A DNA stretch of 64,000 nucleotides from an uncultured Clostridium sp. (GTDB taxonomy: Bacteria; Bacillota; Clostridia; TANB77; CAG-508). This document shows, piece by piece, positions 8,785 through 18,659 of this stretch. Both the position numbers and the translations under genes were made by a program. Every line of letters starts with the position of its first letter. The stretch's first letter is position 1. The notes under the pieces were generated by a model, which saw only the letters and a program-made list of their open reading frames with translations, did not search any database and was not told the DNA's origin. The stretch spans positions 39,909-103,908 of the forward strand of contig CAKNJR010000004.1 of assembly GCA_930986425.1 (NCBI GenBank), given 5' to 3'.

Positions 8785-8965
8785 TTATACCTATTTAAGA
8801 AGAACATAAATTGGAAAATAAAAAACCTCCTTCCTAAAAAATATACAAAAAAAATGGGCTATTATACCTATTTAAAATTAAAAACATAATCATTAGTATT
8901 TTTAAAATAAATACTCTTTCGTCAACCAAATATGTCTTTTTAAATAGGTACATAATCCCTATAAT
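8785..8965. promoter_or_regulatory. Three copies of TTAAATAGGTA in the regulatory gap 8755-9143
   Basis: TTAAATAGGTATAA is on the minus strand at 8785-8798 and 8862-8875, each ending in a -10-like TATAA. TTAAATAGGTA is on the plus strand from 8940, followed by TATAAT at 8960-8965. The divergent layout suggests binding sites of one element regulator or alternative sigma factor. Nothing else is evident in this 390-bp gap. Confidence 0.45.
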
Positions 8966-9143
8966 AATATACATGAATTTCAGCATAAAATAAAAAAAAG
9001 TGGAATAAATCGGAAATAGTTGGAAGTTTTTGGAAACTTTTTGACTGAAAATTTATTCTTCCTTTTTGTAAAAAATATATATTGAAAAAAATAATTTGTT
9101 ATGTTATATTTTTGGTAAAATTATAAAGGAGATGCAAAAAAAG

Positions 9144-9359
9144 ATGAACTTAATGACAGACTTATCAAATGAAAATCAAAAATTATTACAAGAATTAGGT
9201 ATAAAAAGTGAGAATAGAGAATATTCAAAAGATGAAATAAAAACGCTTTGCAGCAGTATTGGAGATTATATCTTTAGCCAAAGTTCAAAGAATAATAATA
9301 TAGCAAAAGCATTAGATGAGTATGGTGAATTGTTAAGAATATTTGTAAAAAATGAGTAA
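9144..9359 (+). CDS. Small hypothetical protein
   Basis: 71 aa from MNLMTDLSNENQKLLQELG; AAAGGAG is about 12 nt upstream. Helical, with a serine/asparagine-rich middle (IFSQSSKNNNIAKALDEYG). No family recognised. It is the first rightward gene of the element, transcribed away from the regulatory gap, and it overlaps the next small ORF. Confidence 0.55.
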   Translation: MNLMTDLSNENQKLLQELGIKSENREYSKDEIKTLCSSIGDYIFSQSSKNNNIAKALDEYGELLRIFVKNE

Positions 9360-9477
9360 TTCAGAAGCAAAATATGTGTACAAAGTAGACATAAACTTAA
9401 AAAATATGATTTTTTTACTTGTCTTATTTCAAATAATAAATTTTCTAGTATACATAGTAATGCTATTGAAAAATTAA
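9352..9477 (+). CDS. Possible 41-aa membrane peptide
   Basis: It starts with an ATG overlapping the previous stop (ATGAGTAA) and encodes a short polar N-terminus followed by one hydrophobic helix (MIFLLVLFQIINFLVYIVML) and Lys-Asn. The overlap suggests coupled translation. Evidence is only ORF structure and the clean membrane segment. Confidence 0.4.
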   Translation: MSNSEAKYVYKVDINLKNMIFLLVLFQIINFLVYIVMLLKN

Positions 9478-9485
9478 TAATTGTT

Positions 9486-9561
9486 GTATGCAAAGTTAAG
9501 AGTCATTTTTCTTAGCGTCTTATATCTTAAATTTTATGAAAAATGTTTTAGCTTTGCATAC
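9486..9561. repeat. Long imperfect inverted repeat in the gap 9478-9824
   Basis: Arms GTATGCAAAG (9486-9495) and CTTTGCATAC (9552-9561) are perfect. Complementarity continues inward (CATTTTT/AAAAATG) around a central region of about 30 nt. The remaining 260 bp of the gap holds no gene I can support. Possible roles are a bidirectional terminator, a small RNA or a single-strand origin. Confidence 0.5.
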
Positions 9562-9824
9562 ATAACTTTTTTATCATATAAAGATAAATATCTATTGTAT
9601 AAATTTATATACAACCTAATAATTCTTGAATTATTCCTATATTCGAACTAGTTATTTAATGGAATATTTTAAAAGTATATTGTAATCCATGAGTACAGAA
9701 GTTATTAGTTTTTTATAAATACCTTTAGTAATCTTCTTGATTTCTAATCACAAATTTTCTTTAATATTAATGTTGTTATAATTGCAAGATTCCGTTTTAC
9801 TATATTATCTTTTTAAAATAAATG

Positions 9825-11303
9825 TTAAGTTTCTATTTTGTTAAATTTAGAAATAACTAATTTAAATAGTAAAACAAAATAAATAAAATATATAAAAATA
9901 GAATGCCATAAGTTTGTTCCATTAACATTTGAAATATTTCCAAATAAATATATGCTGAAATCCCAGTTATTTGTTATAAAATATCTTGTAATTTTAGATA
10001 ATGCATCTACTTTAGACCATTCTGCTAAAGCAGTATTAGCAAATAGGCAAATAAGCAATGTTAAAATCATAGACATTGCTATATTTTTGTTAAAAACTCC
10101 TATAAACAAACAAAACAAACAAATTATTAAATATTCAAAAATTTTTATAAATGCCATTATTATAAAATAATATAATAAGCTCATATTAAATATACTATTA
10201 GTATTAATATCATATCCTATATATCCATTAGCATAACTATCAAATCCAAAAATGAAACCTCCAACCAAAAATTGAATTATTCCAATAAAATACATCGAAA
10301 CAATTATAGTAATTAGGCAAGCTATTATTTTAGCAATAATAAGAGCCATTCTTTTATGCGGTTTAGTTAGCATATTCTTAATTGTTTTTTTAGTTATTTC
10401 TTCAGTTATTGTTGTTGAGGAAATATAAATCGTAATAATAATTAGTATTAAGTCAAAATGAGAAAACGTCCTAATAAAAGAAATTCTAGCATCAATTTTA
10501 TTATTTGAAATGATATTTTCTTCATTTGATATATCATATTTTATATGATTCTCAATAGCATATTTGCATATCTCTAGCTTGGACTTCTCTTCAAAAAGTT
10601 CTCGCATTTCCCATTGTGAATTTTTATCAATATTTAATTCTTTATAAATAATTAAATAGTATTTTTCTCTGTAACTATTCAAATATTGATTTAATATATC
10701 ATCTCCATAAATAATATTATTATTTAATCTTAATTTATACCATTCTATTTCAAAATCTATTTCTTTAATTGTTTCTGGTAAAAGATTTGGCTCTTTTTTT
10801 ATTTCTTGTAAATTTTCAAGTTTCAAATTAACAAAATTTTTCCAATCATCTGATTTTAAGGCTTCTACATATTCATTATATTTATGTTTGGATGCTTCAT
10901 ATAATTCCTTTGTTATTTGATTATTTGAATAATACTCATAATTCATTATATTGTATAAATAATTCATTATGTCTTGGTCATAAGTATTCTCATAAGAATA
11001 TCCCGTTCTTTCAATATTTAGGGCATATCTTTGCCAAGAATCTTCCTCAAAATTATCATTATATAATTTAGCAAACTCATTATGTGCTAGCAATTTAATA
11101 TATTGTTCTTGTTCATTTTTTATACTTTCTATATAATCAGTACTTATCATAGGCATAGTGCTAGTTTCCTCATTAGTAATCACATTTTGGTCTGGATTTT
11201 TATAATTATATATAAGTATTGCAAATACTGATAGAATTAACAAAAAATATATACTTTTCCTTTTAAAAATTTTTACTAATTCATTCTCAATTAACTTAAT
11301 CAT
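9825..11303 (-). CDS. ABC-2 type exporter permease with large extracellular domain
   Basis: 492 aa from MIKLIENELVKIFKRKS. One transmembrane helix (about residues 18-36) is followed by a long extracellular helical domain of about 230 residues, then five or six helices starting near FDLILIIITIYISSTTITEE. The motif TITEEITKKTIKNMLTKP is typical of BcrB/ABC-2 permeases. Its ATG overlaps the stop of the ATPase gene (ATGATTAA). With the ATPase and the second permease it forms a heteromeric exporter, probably for a peptide or for self-protection against one. Confidence 0.85.
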   Translation of the reverse strand: MIKLIENELVKIFKRKSIYFLLILSVFAILIYNYKNPDQNVITNEETSTMPMISTDYIESIKNEQEQYIKLLAHNEFAKLYNDNFEEDSWQRYALNIERTGYSYENTYDQDIMNYLYNIMNYEYYSNNQITKELYEASKHKYNEYVEALKSDDWKNFVNLKLENLQEIKKEPNLLPETIKEIDFEIEWYKLRLNNNIIYGDDILNQYLNSYREKYYLIIYKELNIDKNSQWEMRELFEEKSKLEICKYAIENHIKYDISNEENIISNNKIDARISFIRTFSHFDLILIIITIYISSTTITEEITKKTIKNMLTKPHKRMALIIAKIIACLITIIVSMYFIGIIQFLVGGFIFGFDSYANGYIGYDINTNSIFNMSLLYYFIIMAFIKIFEYLIICLFCLFIGVFNKNIAMSMILTLLICLFANTALAEWSKVDALSKITRYFITNNWDFSIYLFGNISNVNGTNLWHSIFIYFIYFVLLFKLVISKFNKIET

Positions 11304-12033
11304 CTTTATTATCACCAACCTTTTTTAAAAAGGCTTCTTCTAATGATAACTTTGTCTTTTGATAAGATAAACTATTTTTAAATTGCTCAATAGCTTCATT
11401 TACAATAATTTTTCCATTTTTTATAACAATTATTTTATTGCATAAATTGTCAATTTCTGTTAAATTATGACTAGATATTAATATAGCTATTCCTTGTTGA
11501 GACAAACCTTTTATTAATTTTCTCATTTCTATTATTCCTTCAACATCCAATCCATTTGTTGGTTCATCTAAAATTAACAAATTTGGCTTATTAATAATTG
11601 CCTCTCCTATTGCTAACCTTTGCTTCATTCCGAGTGAATAAGTAGAAACTTTATCTTTTATTTGTTTTTCTAGCCCTATGATTTTAATTACTTCATTTAT
11701 TCGGTTTTTAGTAATATTTTTATAATAATTAGCTGTTATTTTTAAATTATCATATCCAGATAAATATAAATACAAGTCTGGAGATTCGACAATAGCACCT
11801 ACCTTTTCTATTGCCCTAACGAAGTCATTTCTTATATCATATCCATTTATTTTTACATTTCCTGAAGATAGTCTCATTAGTCCTAATATCAATTTTATAA
11901 CTGTTGTTTTTCCTGCACCATTTGGTCCAATAAAACCAACTACATCTCCAGTATTAATCGAAAAAGAAATATCCTCAACAATTACTTTAGATTTTATTTG
12001 CTTTTTTAAATTCGCACATTTCAATACTTCCAT
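11296..12033 (-). CDS. ABC transporter ATP-binding protein (BcrA type)
   Basis: 245 aa. Walker A GPNGAGKTT (about residues 36-44), signature YSLGMKQRLAIGEAI, Walker B LLILDEPTNGLD, and the H-loop ISSHNL. The BcrA/EcsA-like family drives antimicrobial-peptide exporters and immunity pumps. It lies between two permease genes, overlapping the downstream one by 8 bp and 18 bp from the upstream one. The frame is intact. Confidence 0.92.
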   Translation of the reverse strand: MEVLKCANLKKQIKSKVIVEDISFSINTGDVVGFIGPNGAGKTTVIKLILGLMRLSSGNVKINGYDIRNDFVRAIEKVGAIVESPDLYLYLSGYDNLKITANYYKNITKNRINEVIKIIGLEKQIKDKVSTYSLGMKQRLAIGEAIINKPNLLILDEPTNGLDVEGIIEMRKLIKGLSQQGIAILISSHNLTEIDNLCNKIIVIKNGKIIVNEAIEQFKNSLSYQKTKLSLEEAFLKKVGDNKDD

Positions 12034-12051
12034 CCAAAATTTTTCCTTTCG

Positions 12052-13015
12052 TTATATGTTTCTAACATCCTTTTTATTAAATATTATAATAATTAATAAT
12101 AAAAATATCAATAAGCTTATACTAGATATAATTATAGATTGCCATAGCATAGTACTATCTGTAAAAAGATATTTACTTATATCCCAATTATATATAAATA
12201 TGTAATTAGTAATATTATTTTTTAATATTTCAAAAGTAGACAAGAAATACGCACCCAATGATATTAGTATATTCAAAGCCATATTGTTAGTAATAATCCC
12301 AAATAGTAGACTAAAACTGCTTAATATTACATACATAAACATTTTCGTAGTAAATAGTAGCAATATGTATTTGACTAAATTCATAGTTTCAATATCTTGA
12401 GAAATAGTATTATATCTTATCGCATCTAGAGAGTAACTTTCAAATCCAAATAATAATCCCCCTAATACATATTGAAAAGTTACTAAAATTAGTACTACTA
12501 ATATAATAATTAAAAAATCCGTTAATATTTTAGAGAACAAGATTTTGACTCTTTTATATGGCTTTATTAATATATTTTTTATTGTCCCAGAGTAGTACTC
12601 TTCGGATATGATAGTGCAAGACAAATATATAATAAAAAAAATAATCAAAACCTCAAAATTGTCAAACACCTTCATTAATAATATTCGTGCATCTGGTGGT
12701 AAAATAGCACTTTCATTCTGTGAATTAATCAGAATATTGTATTTAATATTATTATCAATAGCATATTTTTCTAAATGTATTCTTTCAACTATTTTCTCAT
12801 AATTTTCATCTTTATTTAATTGTTTATTGTGTTCTAAGTAAAAAGTATCAATATTGTATGCTCTTTTATATTGGCTGGTAATATCTACATCTGAAACATT
12901 TATTTTTTGAAAGATGTTATATATTAAAATAACAGAAAATCCGAATGGCAAATAATATGTAGATTTCTCTTCTCTTAAATATTTTTATTAATTCATTTTT
13001 TATTAAATTTAACAT
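12052..13015 (-). CDS. Second ABC-2 permease, needs one CGG +1 recoding site
   Basis: 320 aa if codon 25, CGG (12941-12943), is read with its C skipped. The product then reads REIYILFAIGFSVILIYN and aligns without gaps to the paralogue at 9825 (KSIYFLLILSVFAILIYN). Without recoding the ATG frame (MLNLIKNELIKIFKRRE) stops after 32 codons, and the remaining 299-codon ORF has only a TTG start and no ribosome site. AAAAGGA precedes the ATG at 13015. The protein has a shorter extracellular domain than its paralogue and five or six C-terminal helices. Partner of the ATPase at 11296. Confidence 0.8.
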
Positions 13016-13048
13016 AGCAAATATTTTCCTTTTAAATATTAAAAATAT

Positions 13049-13070
13049 GGGCATATTACGCAATATGCCC
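13049..13070 (-). terminator. Terminator of the GC-rich secreted-protein gene
   Basis: Perfect 9-bp stem GGGCATATT/AATATGCCC with a 4-nt loop, followed leftward by ATATTTTTA. It separates this gene from the ABC operon. Confidence 0.8.
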
Positions 13071-13126
13071 CTACCGATAGTGGATTCAAAATGTTATTTA
13101 CGGATTAGAGAGATTTCAGATGTGAA

Positions 13127-13588
13127 TCACACCCACTGCATAGTAACATATACGTCCTCAGAGGATAGGTTAGTGATCTTTACGGTATAATCACCCGCAG
13201 ACGGAAGAGTAAACTTCCAATCGCCAGTATCATTAACCCCCATAATCCAGTTTCCATCGGAATAAAACTTATCACCTTTCTTCAAAGTGATATCAATTCC
13301 TCCTTGGCTGGCGCTGGACTGAGCCGTCACCCTGAAAGTCTTGGAAAATCCAATATAGTTGTTGAGAGTAACAGTGTATGTTCGGGTATCGAATGCCGGA
13401 ATAGAACCTGTAACCACAGGATTTACATACGGCACAACCTCATCGCTGACCTGTTCGACCGAACTTTCCATGACGGAAGTTGCGGTCAAATCATCAGGCT
13501 CCGCCGCGAATGCTGCCGTCGGTACGCTGCATACAACCATGCATGCGCACAGGATGGAGCAAATCTTACCTAACACTTTGTTTTTCAT
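13127..13588 (-). CDS. Secreted beta-sandwich protein of foreign composition
   Basis: 153 aa with a Sec signal peptide (SILCACMVVCSVPTAAFAAE, cleavage after AFA). The mature part looks all-beta: TRTYTVTLNNYIGFSKTFRV, then SAGDYTVKITNLSSEDVYVT, resembling pre-peptidase C-terminal-type domains. The gene is far richer in G+C than everything around it (ACG, GCG, CCG codons), and GC drops sharply at both ends. This indicates recent acquisition from a higher-GC gut bacterium. It sits next to an ABC exporter; any functional link is only positional. Several CGG triplets occur, none in frame. Confidence 0.85.
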   Translation of the reverse strand: MKNKVLGKICSILCACMVVCSVPTAAFAAEPDDLTATSVMESSVEQVSDEVVPYVNPVVTGSIPAFDTRTYTVTLNNYIGFSKTFRVTAQSSASQGGIDITLKKGDKFYSDGNWIMGVNDTGDWKFTLPSAGDYTVKITNLSSEDVYVTMQWV

Positions 13589-13640
13589 TTGATTACCTCC
13601 AGTTTCAGTATCAAATCCACTATCTTTTTGCGTATAGCTA

Positions 13641-13728
13641 TGCTATACAATTTTTAGTATAGCACTATCATATAATTAAAGTCAATATATTTTCTAAAAT
13701 TTGTCACATTTTTTTCTAAAATTTGTCA
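13641..13728 (-). promoter_or_regulatory. Promoter with direct-repeat and palindromic operators
   Basis: Leftward promoter TTGACT (13680-13685), 18-bp spacer, TATACT (13656-13661). A perfect 8-bp palindrome TGCTATAC/GTATAGCA (13641-13664) covers the -10 region. Two identical 17-bp repeats of TGACAAATTTTAGAAAA (13690-13706, 13712-13728), 22 bp apart, lie just upstream of -35, as expected for an activator binding one face of the helix. The rest of the gap to 13919 holds nothing evident. Confidence 0.65.
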
Positions 13729-13919
13729 TTTTAAAAGTAAATAAATTTTTTATAAAGGTTGCCATTTTCTTTACAATTAATTATATCAAATAGTCATATA
13801 AACATTTAAAACTTGCAACTGTTTTTCTCTCGTATGCTCATATTTGCTTAGATATTGACATATAATACTAATTTTTTTATGCAAAGTTTTTTATGCAATT
13901 ATAATTAATAAAAGTATCT

Positions 13920-14240
13920 TCAGTTATCTTTGTTCTTATTTTTTCCATCGTACATTAATGTTACAAAGTACATACCTTGAAGAAATCCACTTTTATAATA
14001 CAATTTATTTTCTCTGAAAAAATAATTAGAAGTTGTCTCATTTCTTCTTTCTAGTATTCTCAACAATTGTCTTCTACATTTTGGATGAACTCTGTTTTGT
14101 ATAAAGTTGTATAACTGTGCTGAAACATTTACATTTTCTTTGCGGTATTGTTCTAGCTTTTTATCTTTAATGTCCAATTTGTTTGACTCCAGCATTTTAT
14201 CAAATATTAAGTCGAAAAATTCGTCTTTCATAAATTTCAT
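13920..14240 (-). CDS. Hypothetical protein, DUF6809-like
   Basis: 106 aa from MKFMKDEFFDLIFDKML; GAAAGGAGG lies 7 nt before this ATG, so upstream in-frame starts are less likely. The C-terminal half (ENKLYYKSGFLQGMYFVTLM) resembles the GF-x-LG segment of small DUF6809-type ICE proteins. This is an impression, not a search result. It is transcribed away from the big rightward operon. Confidence 0.6.
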   Translation of the reverse strand: MKFMKDEFFDLIFDKMLESNKLDIKDKKLEQYRKENVNVSAQLYNFIQNRVHPKCRRQLLRILERRNETTSNYFFRENKLYYKSGFLQGMYFVTLMYDGKNKNKDN

Positions 14241-14438
14241 AACCATTCCTCCTTTCAATTTCATTTTATAAAATAAGTTTCTGTATTGGAATGCTGAAAA
14301 GTTGAATTTTTTTCTCACTTAAATTCATTGATATAACTACATTAGAGAATGTTTTTCAAAAAATAATTCTTAAAATCCCTATTAAAAATCCAAAAAAATA
14401 TTGATATTTCAATAAAAAATATTTTTATTTTGTGTTTA

Positions 14439-14467
14439 TTGAAATAAGTAAAAAAACTATGTAAAAT
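14439..14467 (+). promoter_or_regulatory. Promoter of the rightward DNA-processing operon
   Basis: TTGAAA (14439-14444), 17-bp spacer, TAAAAT (14462-14467). It lies upstream of a structured leader and about 330 bp before the first gene of the 14.8-25.0 kb operon. Confidence 0.6.
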
Positions 14468-14492
14468 ATAAGTGTGTAATAAGATTTATGTT

Positions 14493-14597
14493 ATAGTTAT
14501 TATTTAACTGTAACTATCTATAAAGATTTTATCTTTATAGCATAACTACTAAGTTTTATAGTTAGTAGTAGTTTTTCTACATTGTAAAATAATGTAG
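14493..14597 (+). promoter_or_regulatory. Leader with four consecutive hairpins
   Basis: ATAGTTA/TAACTAT (14493-14517), TATAAAGA/TCTTTATA (14519-14539), ACTACTAA/TTAGTAGT (14545-14569) and CTACATT/AATGTAG (14577-14597). All stems are perfect, 7-8 bp, almost back to back. None has a strong U-tract except that the third is followed by TTTTT. Such an array in the 5' leader suggests attenuation or a protein-binding RNA. The remainder of the gap to 14799 contains only a ribosome site. Confidence 0.55.
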
Positions 14598-14799
14598 CAT
14601 AAAATGGGTATTTAGTGTAACAATTATATAGATTCTTTGTTATGCTTAAATATAAAAAAGAAAGTAATTATTCTAAAAGTTTTATCCCCCAACTCACTTT
14701 TGGAAAGTACTTTCTCTTTTTTTGCCCAAATTAAAAGAAAGGAGGATTTATCAAAAAAATCTTTTTTACACAAAAATACAGGAAGGAGATTTAGTTATT

Positions 14800-15162
14800 A
14801 TGAAGCATGGATTTAGTTTTGAACTATATGGAACTATATTTACAAATTGTTTTTTACATAGTTCAAGATATTCTAATGGTAATATTCAATTCAGCTTATT
14901 TGGCACGGACCCAATAATAAATGAAACTGCTCATTTTGCAGATATTACATTAGAGCAAAACAAAAAACTCCTAGGAGAAGACGAAATAGTTGTTGATTGT
15001 AAGTTTAAGCCCACATTAATACCTCAGCTATTAAAACTTGGTATTATTAAAAATCAAACTGGAATATGTGTTGTAAATAATAGCATATATCCAATCTACA
15101 CTATAAATTCAGACAAAATACAAAAAAATTACTGCTATGTAGAAGAACTAATTGCTGCATAG
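14800..15162 (+). CDS. Hypothetical protein, first gene of the DNA-processing operon
   Basis: 120 aa from MKHGFSFELYGTIFTNCF; GGAAGGAG is 11 nt before this ATG. It looks like a compact beta-rich domain (NIQFSLFGTDPIINETAHFA). It ends in ELIAA; four other proteins of the operon also end in AA. No family recognised. Confidence 0.7.
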   Translation: MKHGFSFELYGTIFTNCFLHSSRYSNGNIQFSLFGTDPIINETAHFADITLEQNKKLLGEDEIVVDCKFKPTLIPQLLKLGIIKNQTGICVVNNSIYPIYTINSDKIQKNYCYVEELIAA

Positions 15163-15184
15163 TAAAATGAAAGGATGAAATATT

Positions 15185-16253
15185 ATGGAACAAGTAAGCT
15201 ATGTAAATTTACCGATTATCGGAAGAATACAGCATGGAGAACAAGTACCAATTGGAAATGGTAAAAAAAGAGCAAAAGAGTTAGGCCATTTTATAGCAAA
15301 AGTACAAGACCAATATATGCAAGGCTATTTACAAAAATTTGACCAAATGTATAAAGGAAAAACAAGTATTGAAATTGAATTTATTACAGAAGAACCTTTT
15401 TCTTCAAAGTATTCAAGAAGTAATCAATCCCGGGCAAGTATGTTATTGTATGTTTGGAACAGATGAAGCAAATCAAAAAACACAGAATGGTTGGCAAAAA
15501 ATTAAATGCTTAGGTTCTAATTGTCAATATAGACAGAAAAAACAAGTTGGACCACCTGATTGTAGAAAAGTGGGTTGGTTAAAGTTTTTAATACCTAAGG
15601 TCTCAACAGACAGAATATGGCTTATGAGAATCACAAGTAGTCAATCAATAGACTCATTAAACCAATATTTTTCTTTACAAAAAGAGCACAGACAAAGTGT
15701 TAAAGGAAAATATATTTTATTTCTAAGAAAGGTTGAAAACTCTAAAAATGGAAAGACTTTTAGTAATTATATCGTTGATATTATGAAAAAAGAAGATTTT
15801 ATTTCTAATACTCTCCCACAAAATAATAAAAATTCACAACCACAATCCACAACAAATGAGCAAATTGTGAATAACACTGTAGTAAATAGTATTAAAAAAG
15901 AAAATGAAGAACTCAAAACTAAGGTTTCAAACCAAAATACTAAAAAAATAGCAAAAATTGAAATATCAGAAAACCCTGATATTGATAAGTGCTACTATTT
16001 TACAAATCACCATACTGAAACATTTATGAAAGACGGTAAACCTAAAGAATATTTTATAGGTGAATTTTATGATATGTCCGATAAGCCTGTTAATCTTATT
16101 GTTAAGCCTGAATTAATTGATGGAATACTTAAATGTGGTATAGGCTCAGTATTTGAAACAGAAATACAGGAGTTTAATGATAAAAAAATACTAACAGATT
16201 TTAAATTCGTACAAAACAATGAAAAGGATGCACAAAAAAATATAGCAGCATAA
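15185..16253 (+). CDS. Gp3-like (recombination-directionality-factor type) protein, one CGG recoding site
   Basis: 355 aa if codon 83, CGG (15431-15433), is read +1. Upstream frame: YVNLPIIGRIQHGEQVPIGN ... EEPFSSKYSRSNQS; downstream frame: GQVCYCMFGTDEANQKTQNG. A Cys pattern (CLGSNC ... C, then GWLKFLIP) and TDRIWLMRITSSQSIDSLN recall Gp3-like phage recombination directionality factors and related ICE proteins. The C-terminal third is a separate domain after a Gln/Asn-rich linker and ends in KNIAA. The frame change lies in TCCCGGGC, so a simple C-run indel is an alternative here more than elsewhere. Confidence 0.7.
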
Positions 16254-16375
16254 GAAAAAGGGGTTCTTATACTACTTTTGGTGTTATTTATAAATGTCAT
16301 TTGTAATAATACACAAAAATCAAAAATAAGTCAATGGTCAAAAAATAATTTAATAGTAAAGGAGAATGTACAAAA

Positions 16376-16606
16376 ATGCATAATAAATTTAAAAATCACG
16401 AGAAGGTTTTTGTATATGGTCCTGGTGAAAATACTGGCACTTTTTATAGAAATGTTCCAGCTTTTATTATTGAGAGAGACCCATATTATTTGGATTATTT
16501 AGTAAAATTTAAAGATGGAACAGAAGACTGGATAGAACCACAATACTTACGAAAACCTTTTGAACGTAGACACAAAAAATATAGAAAAAATCAAAAAAGG
16601 AGTTAA
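16376..16606 (+). CDS. Small basic protein with SH3/Tudor-like pattern
   Basis: 76 aa, MHNKFKNHEKVFVYGPGENT. A short beta-rich core (VKFKDGTEDWIEPQYLRKPF) is reminiscent of small nucleic-acid-binding barrels and is followed by a Lys/Arg-rich tail. AAAGGAGAATG precedes the start. It ends 5 nt before the SbcC-like gene. Confidence 0.65.
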   Translation: MHNKFKNHEKVFVYGPGENTGTFYRNVPAFIIERDPYYLDYLVKFKDGTEDWIEPQYLRKPFERRHKKYRKNQKRS

Positions 16607-16611
16607 ATTTT

Positions 16612-18595
16612 ATGAAGATTGATTATATCAAAACCATTCGGTTTCAGAAAATTCAAAGGGGTATTTGAAACAAAATTGTATGACACTACCTCTATTAGTG
16701 GCAAAAATCGCTCTGGAAAAAGTAATATTCTTTATGCTATTGTAAATATACTTTTAGGAACTAATCTGTCAGGAGATGAAAAATCTTGCCTTATAAATCA
16801 AAATGTTGATAGTTCTTATGGAGAATTACATTTTACAGATAATCAAGGAATTAAACACATATTAGTTCGTATAAAAAATAGAGTTGGAACAAAAAATAAT
16901 TCTATTACACTCGATGGAAAATCTATAACTCAAAATGAATTAATTAGCTTTTATAAAGATAAAAAATTATTTTTATCTATTATAAATCCACTTTATTTCT
17001 TATCTAAAAAGCCAGCAGAACAAAAAGAAATGCTAGATAAGTATTTATCCGATATAAAACCTATTGAAATTTTTAAAACTCTAAGTGATTTTCAACAGCA
17101 AAAATTGCTTAATAGATATTTTAGAATATCTGTAAGAGAAATGTACGATAGATTAAGTGAAAATGAGCTTAAAGAGCTTTATATTTCTAACAAATTACAA
17201 GAAAATACTAATAAACAATTTGAGGAACTATCACGAAAAGAATTGTTTATTAGCTTTAAAGATGTAGTTTTAAAAGATATAAAGTATTACTACAAACTTT
17301 CTCAAAAAGAGCAAGAAGATTTTATAAATACTCATATTCTAAATATTTTTATGGATATTGCTTATGATAATTTAGAGAAAGAAGAGCAAAAAAAATTAGA
17401 GGCGATTCCAAGAGATATCCCTACATATATATCAGAATTGAATCAAGATATAAAAAAAGCAGAAACTTATATTTCTACTTTAAGTGGAAAGATTGAATAT
17501 GCACAAAATATAGCAGATGAAAATTTACCTAAAATTAAAAAGTTTGAAAAAGAAGTAGAACTTTCACTTGCATATCAAGAATTAGATTCTTTATCCAATG
17601 ATAAACAAATAAAGGAAAAAGAAAATCAAAAACAAAAAGTAGAGAGTTTAGAAAATGAAATTTTAAATATATCAACTGAAATTACAGAGCTTTCAAAAAA
17701 CATGAAAGCAGGTAAACAAAAATATTTAGCGATAAAAAGTGGCACGGATTGCCTTTGTCCTACATGTGAACAGCATATACAAGATGAGGCAAAAGAAAAA
17801 ACTATTGCTAATATGAAAAAGAATTTGACAGATGCTTTTAACAAGAAAAATACATTAGAGACAAAAGAAAAGGACTTAAGGTTTAAACTTGCAATGGAAA
17901 GATGTCAGTATCACGCATTAGGTGGAGATACCAGTATAGATAATAATAAGAAAATCGCTAATATAAAAGAAAATATAGATAAATTAGAATTAGAGAAAAA
18001 AGAAATTGAAAAATTTAATAATGAAATTTTTATTAAAGAAAAAAATATACAAAATGCTAAAAATGATATATCTAATTTTAATAATCAAATTTCTGTTCAA
18101 AACAAATTAATTAGTGATTTAAAAGAATCAAAGAAAGTAGCCCAAAAGTTATATATTTCTTTTATTGAAGAAAAGATGAAACTTGCTAAGCATTATTTAA
18201 AAGATGTTACGGTAAAATTCTACTCTGTTTTAAAGACTACTGGAGAAATAAAAGATGATTTTGTTATTACTTATAAAGGTAATTTATTATCTGATTTGTC
18301 TAGGTCTGAAACTATTGCAACAGCTTTAGAATTTGCTAATATGTTTAATAATATTGCAAGGACTAATTTTCCTATTTTTATTGATGATTACGAAAGTTGC
18401 GCTGATTATGATTTTATAAAGAAATATACTAACAACACTCAAATAATTGTATCTAATGTAGTCAAAGGCGAAAATTTAAAAATTACAGATTATTATAATA
18501 GTGAAGATTGTACTATTATAAAACCTGTAATCACTAACGCAAAAACTATCAAAGTTTATAACAAGAATACTACTGCTATTTCAAAAGCAGCATAA
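16612..18595 (+). CDS. SbcC/Rad50-like ATPase with zinc hook, one CGG recoding site
   Basis: 660 aa. AAAAAGGAG lies 10 nt before ATG 16612 (MKIDYIKTI). Codon 10 is CGG (16639-16641); skipping C gives IGFRKFKGVFETKLYD and continues into Walker A GKNRSGKS (residues 30-37). Without recoding the frame stops after 18 codons, and the long ORF has only a weak TTG. Two long coiled coils flank a CPTC zinc hook near residue 382. The C-terminal lobe has LSDLSRSETIATALE (signature) and Walker B FPIFIDD. An SMC-like DNA-end-processing ATPase of ICEs. It ends in SKAA. Confidence 0.85.
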
Positions 18596-18604
18596 AATTA
18601 TAGG

Positions 18605-18629
18605 AAAGGCAGATATATTCTGTCTTTTT
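18605..18629 (+). terminator. Intra-operon terminator-like hairpin
   Basis: AAAGGCAGA/TCTGTCTTT (9 bp, one G-U) with a 5-nt loop and then TTTTTC, directly after the SbcC-like gene. It may reduce expression of the downstream genes. Confidence 0.6.
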
Positions 18630-18659
18630 CTATTCTAAAAAAGAAAGGAAGATATACAT

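Noticed and set aside
13304..13662. Three plus-strand ORFs over the GC-rich gene
   Set aside because: Overlapping shadows due to higher GC; only the minus-strand ORF has a signal peptide and a ribosome site.
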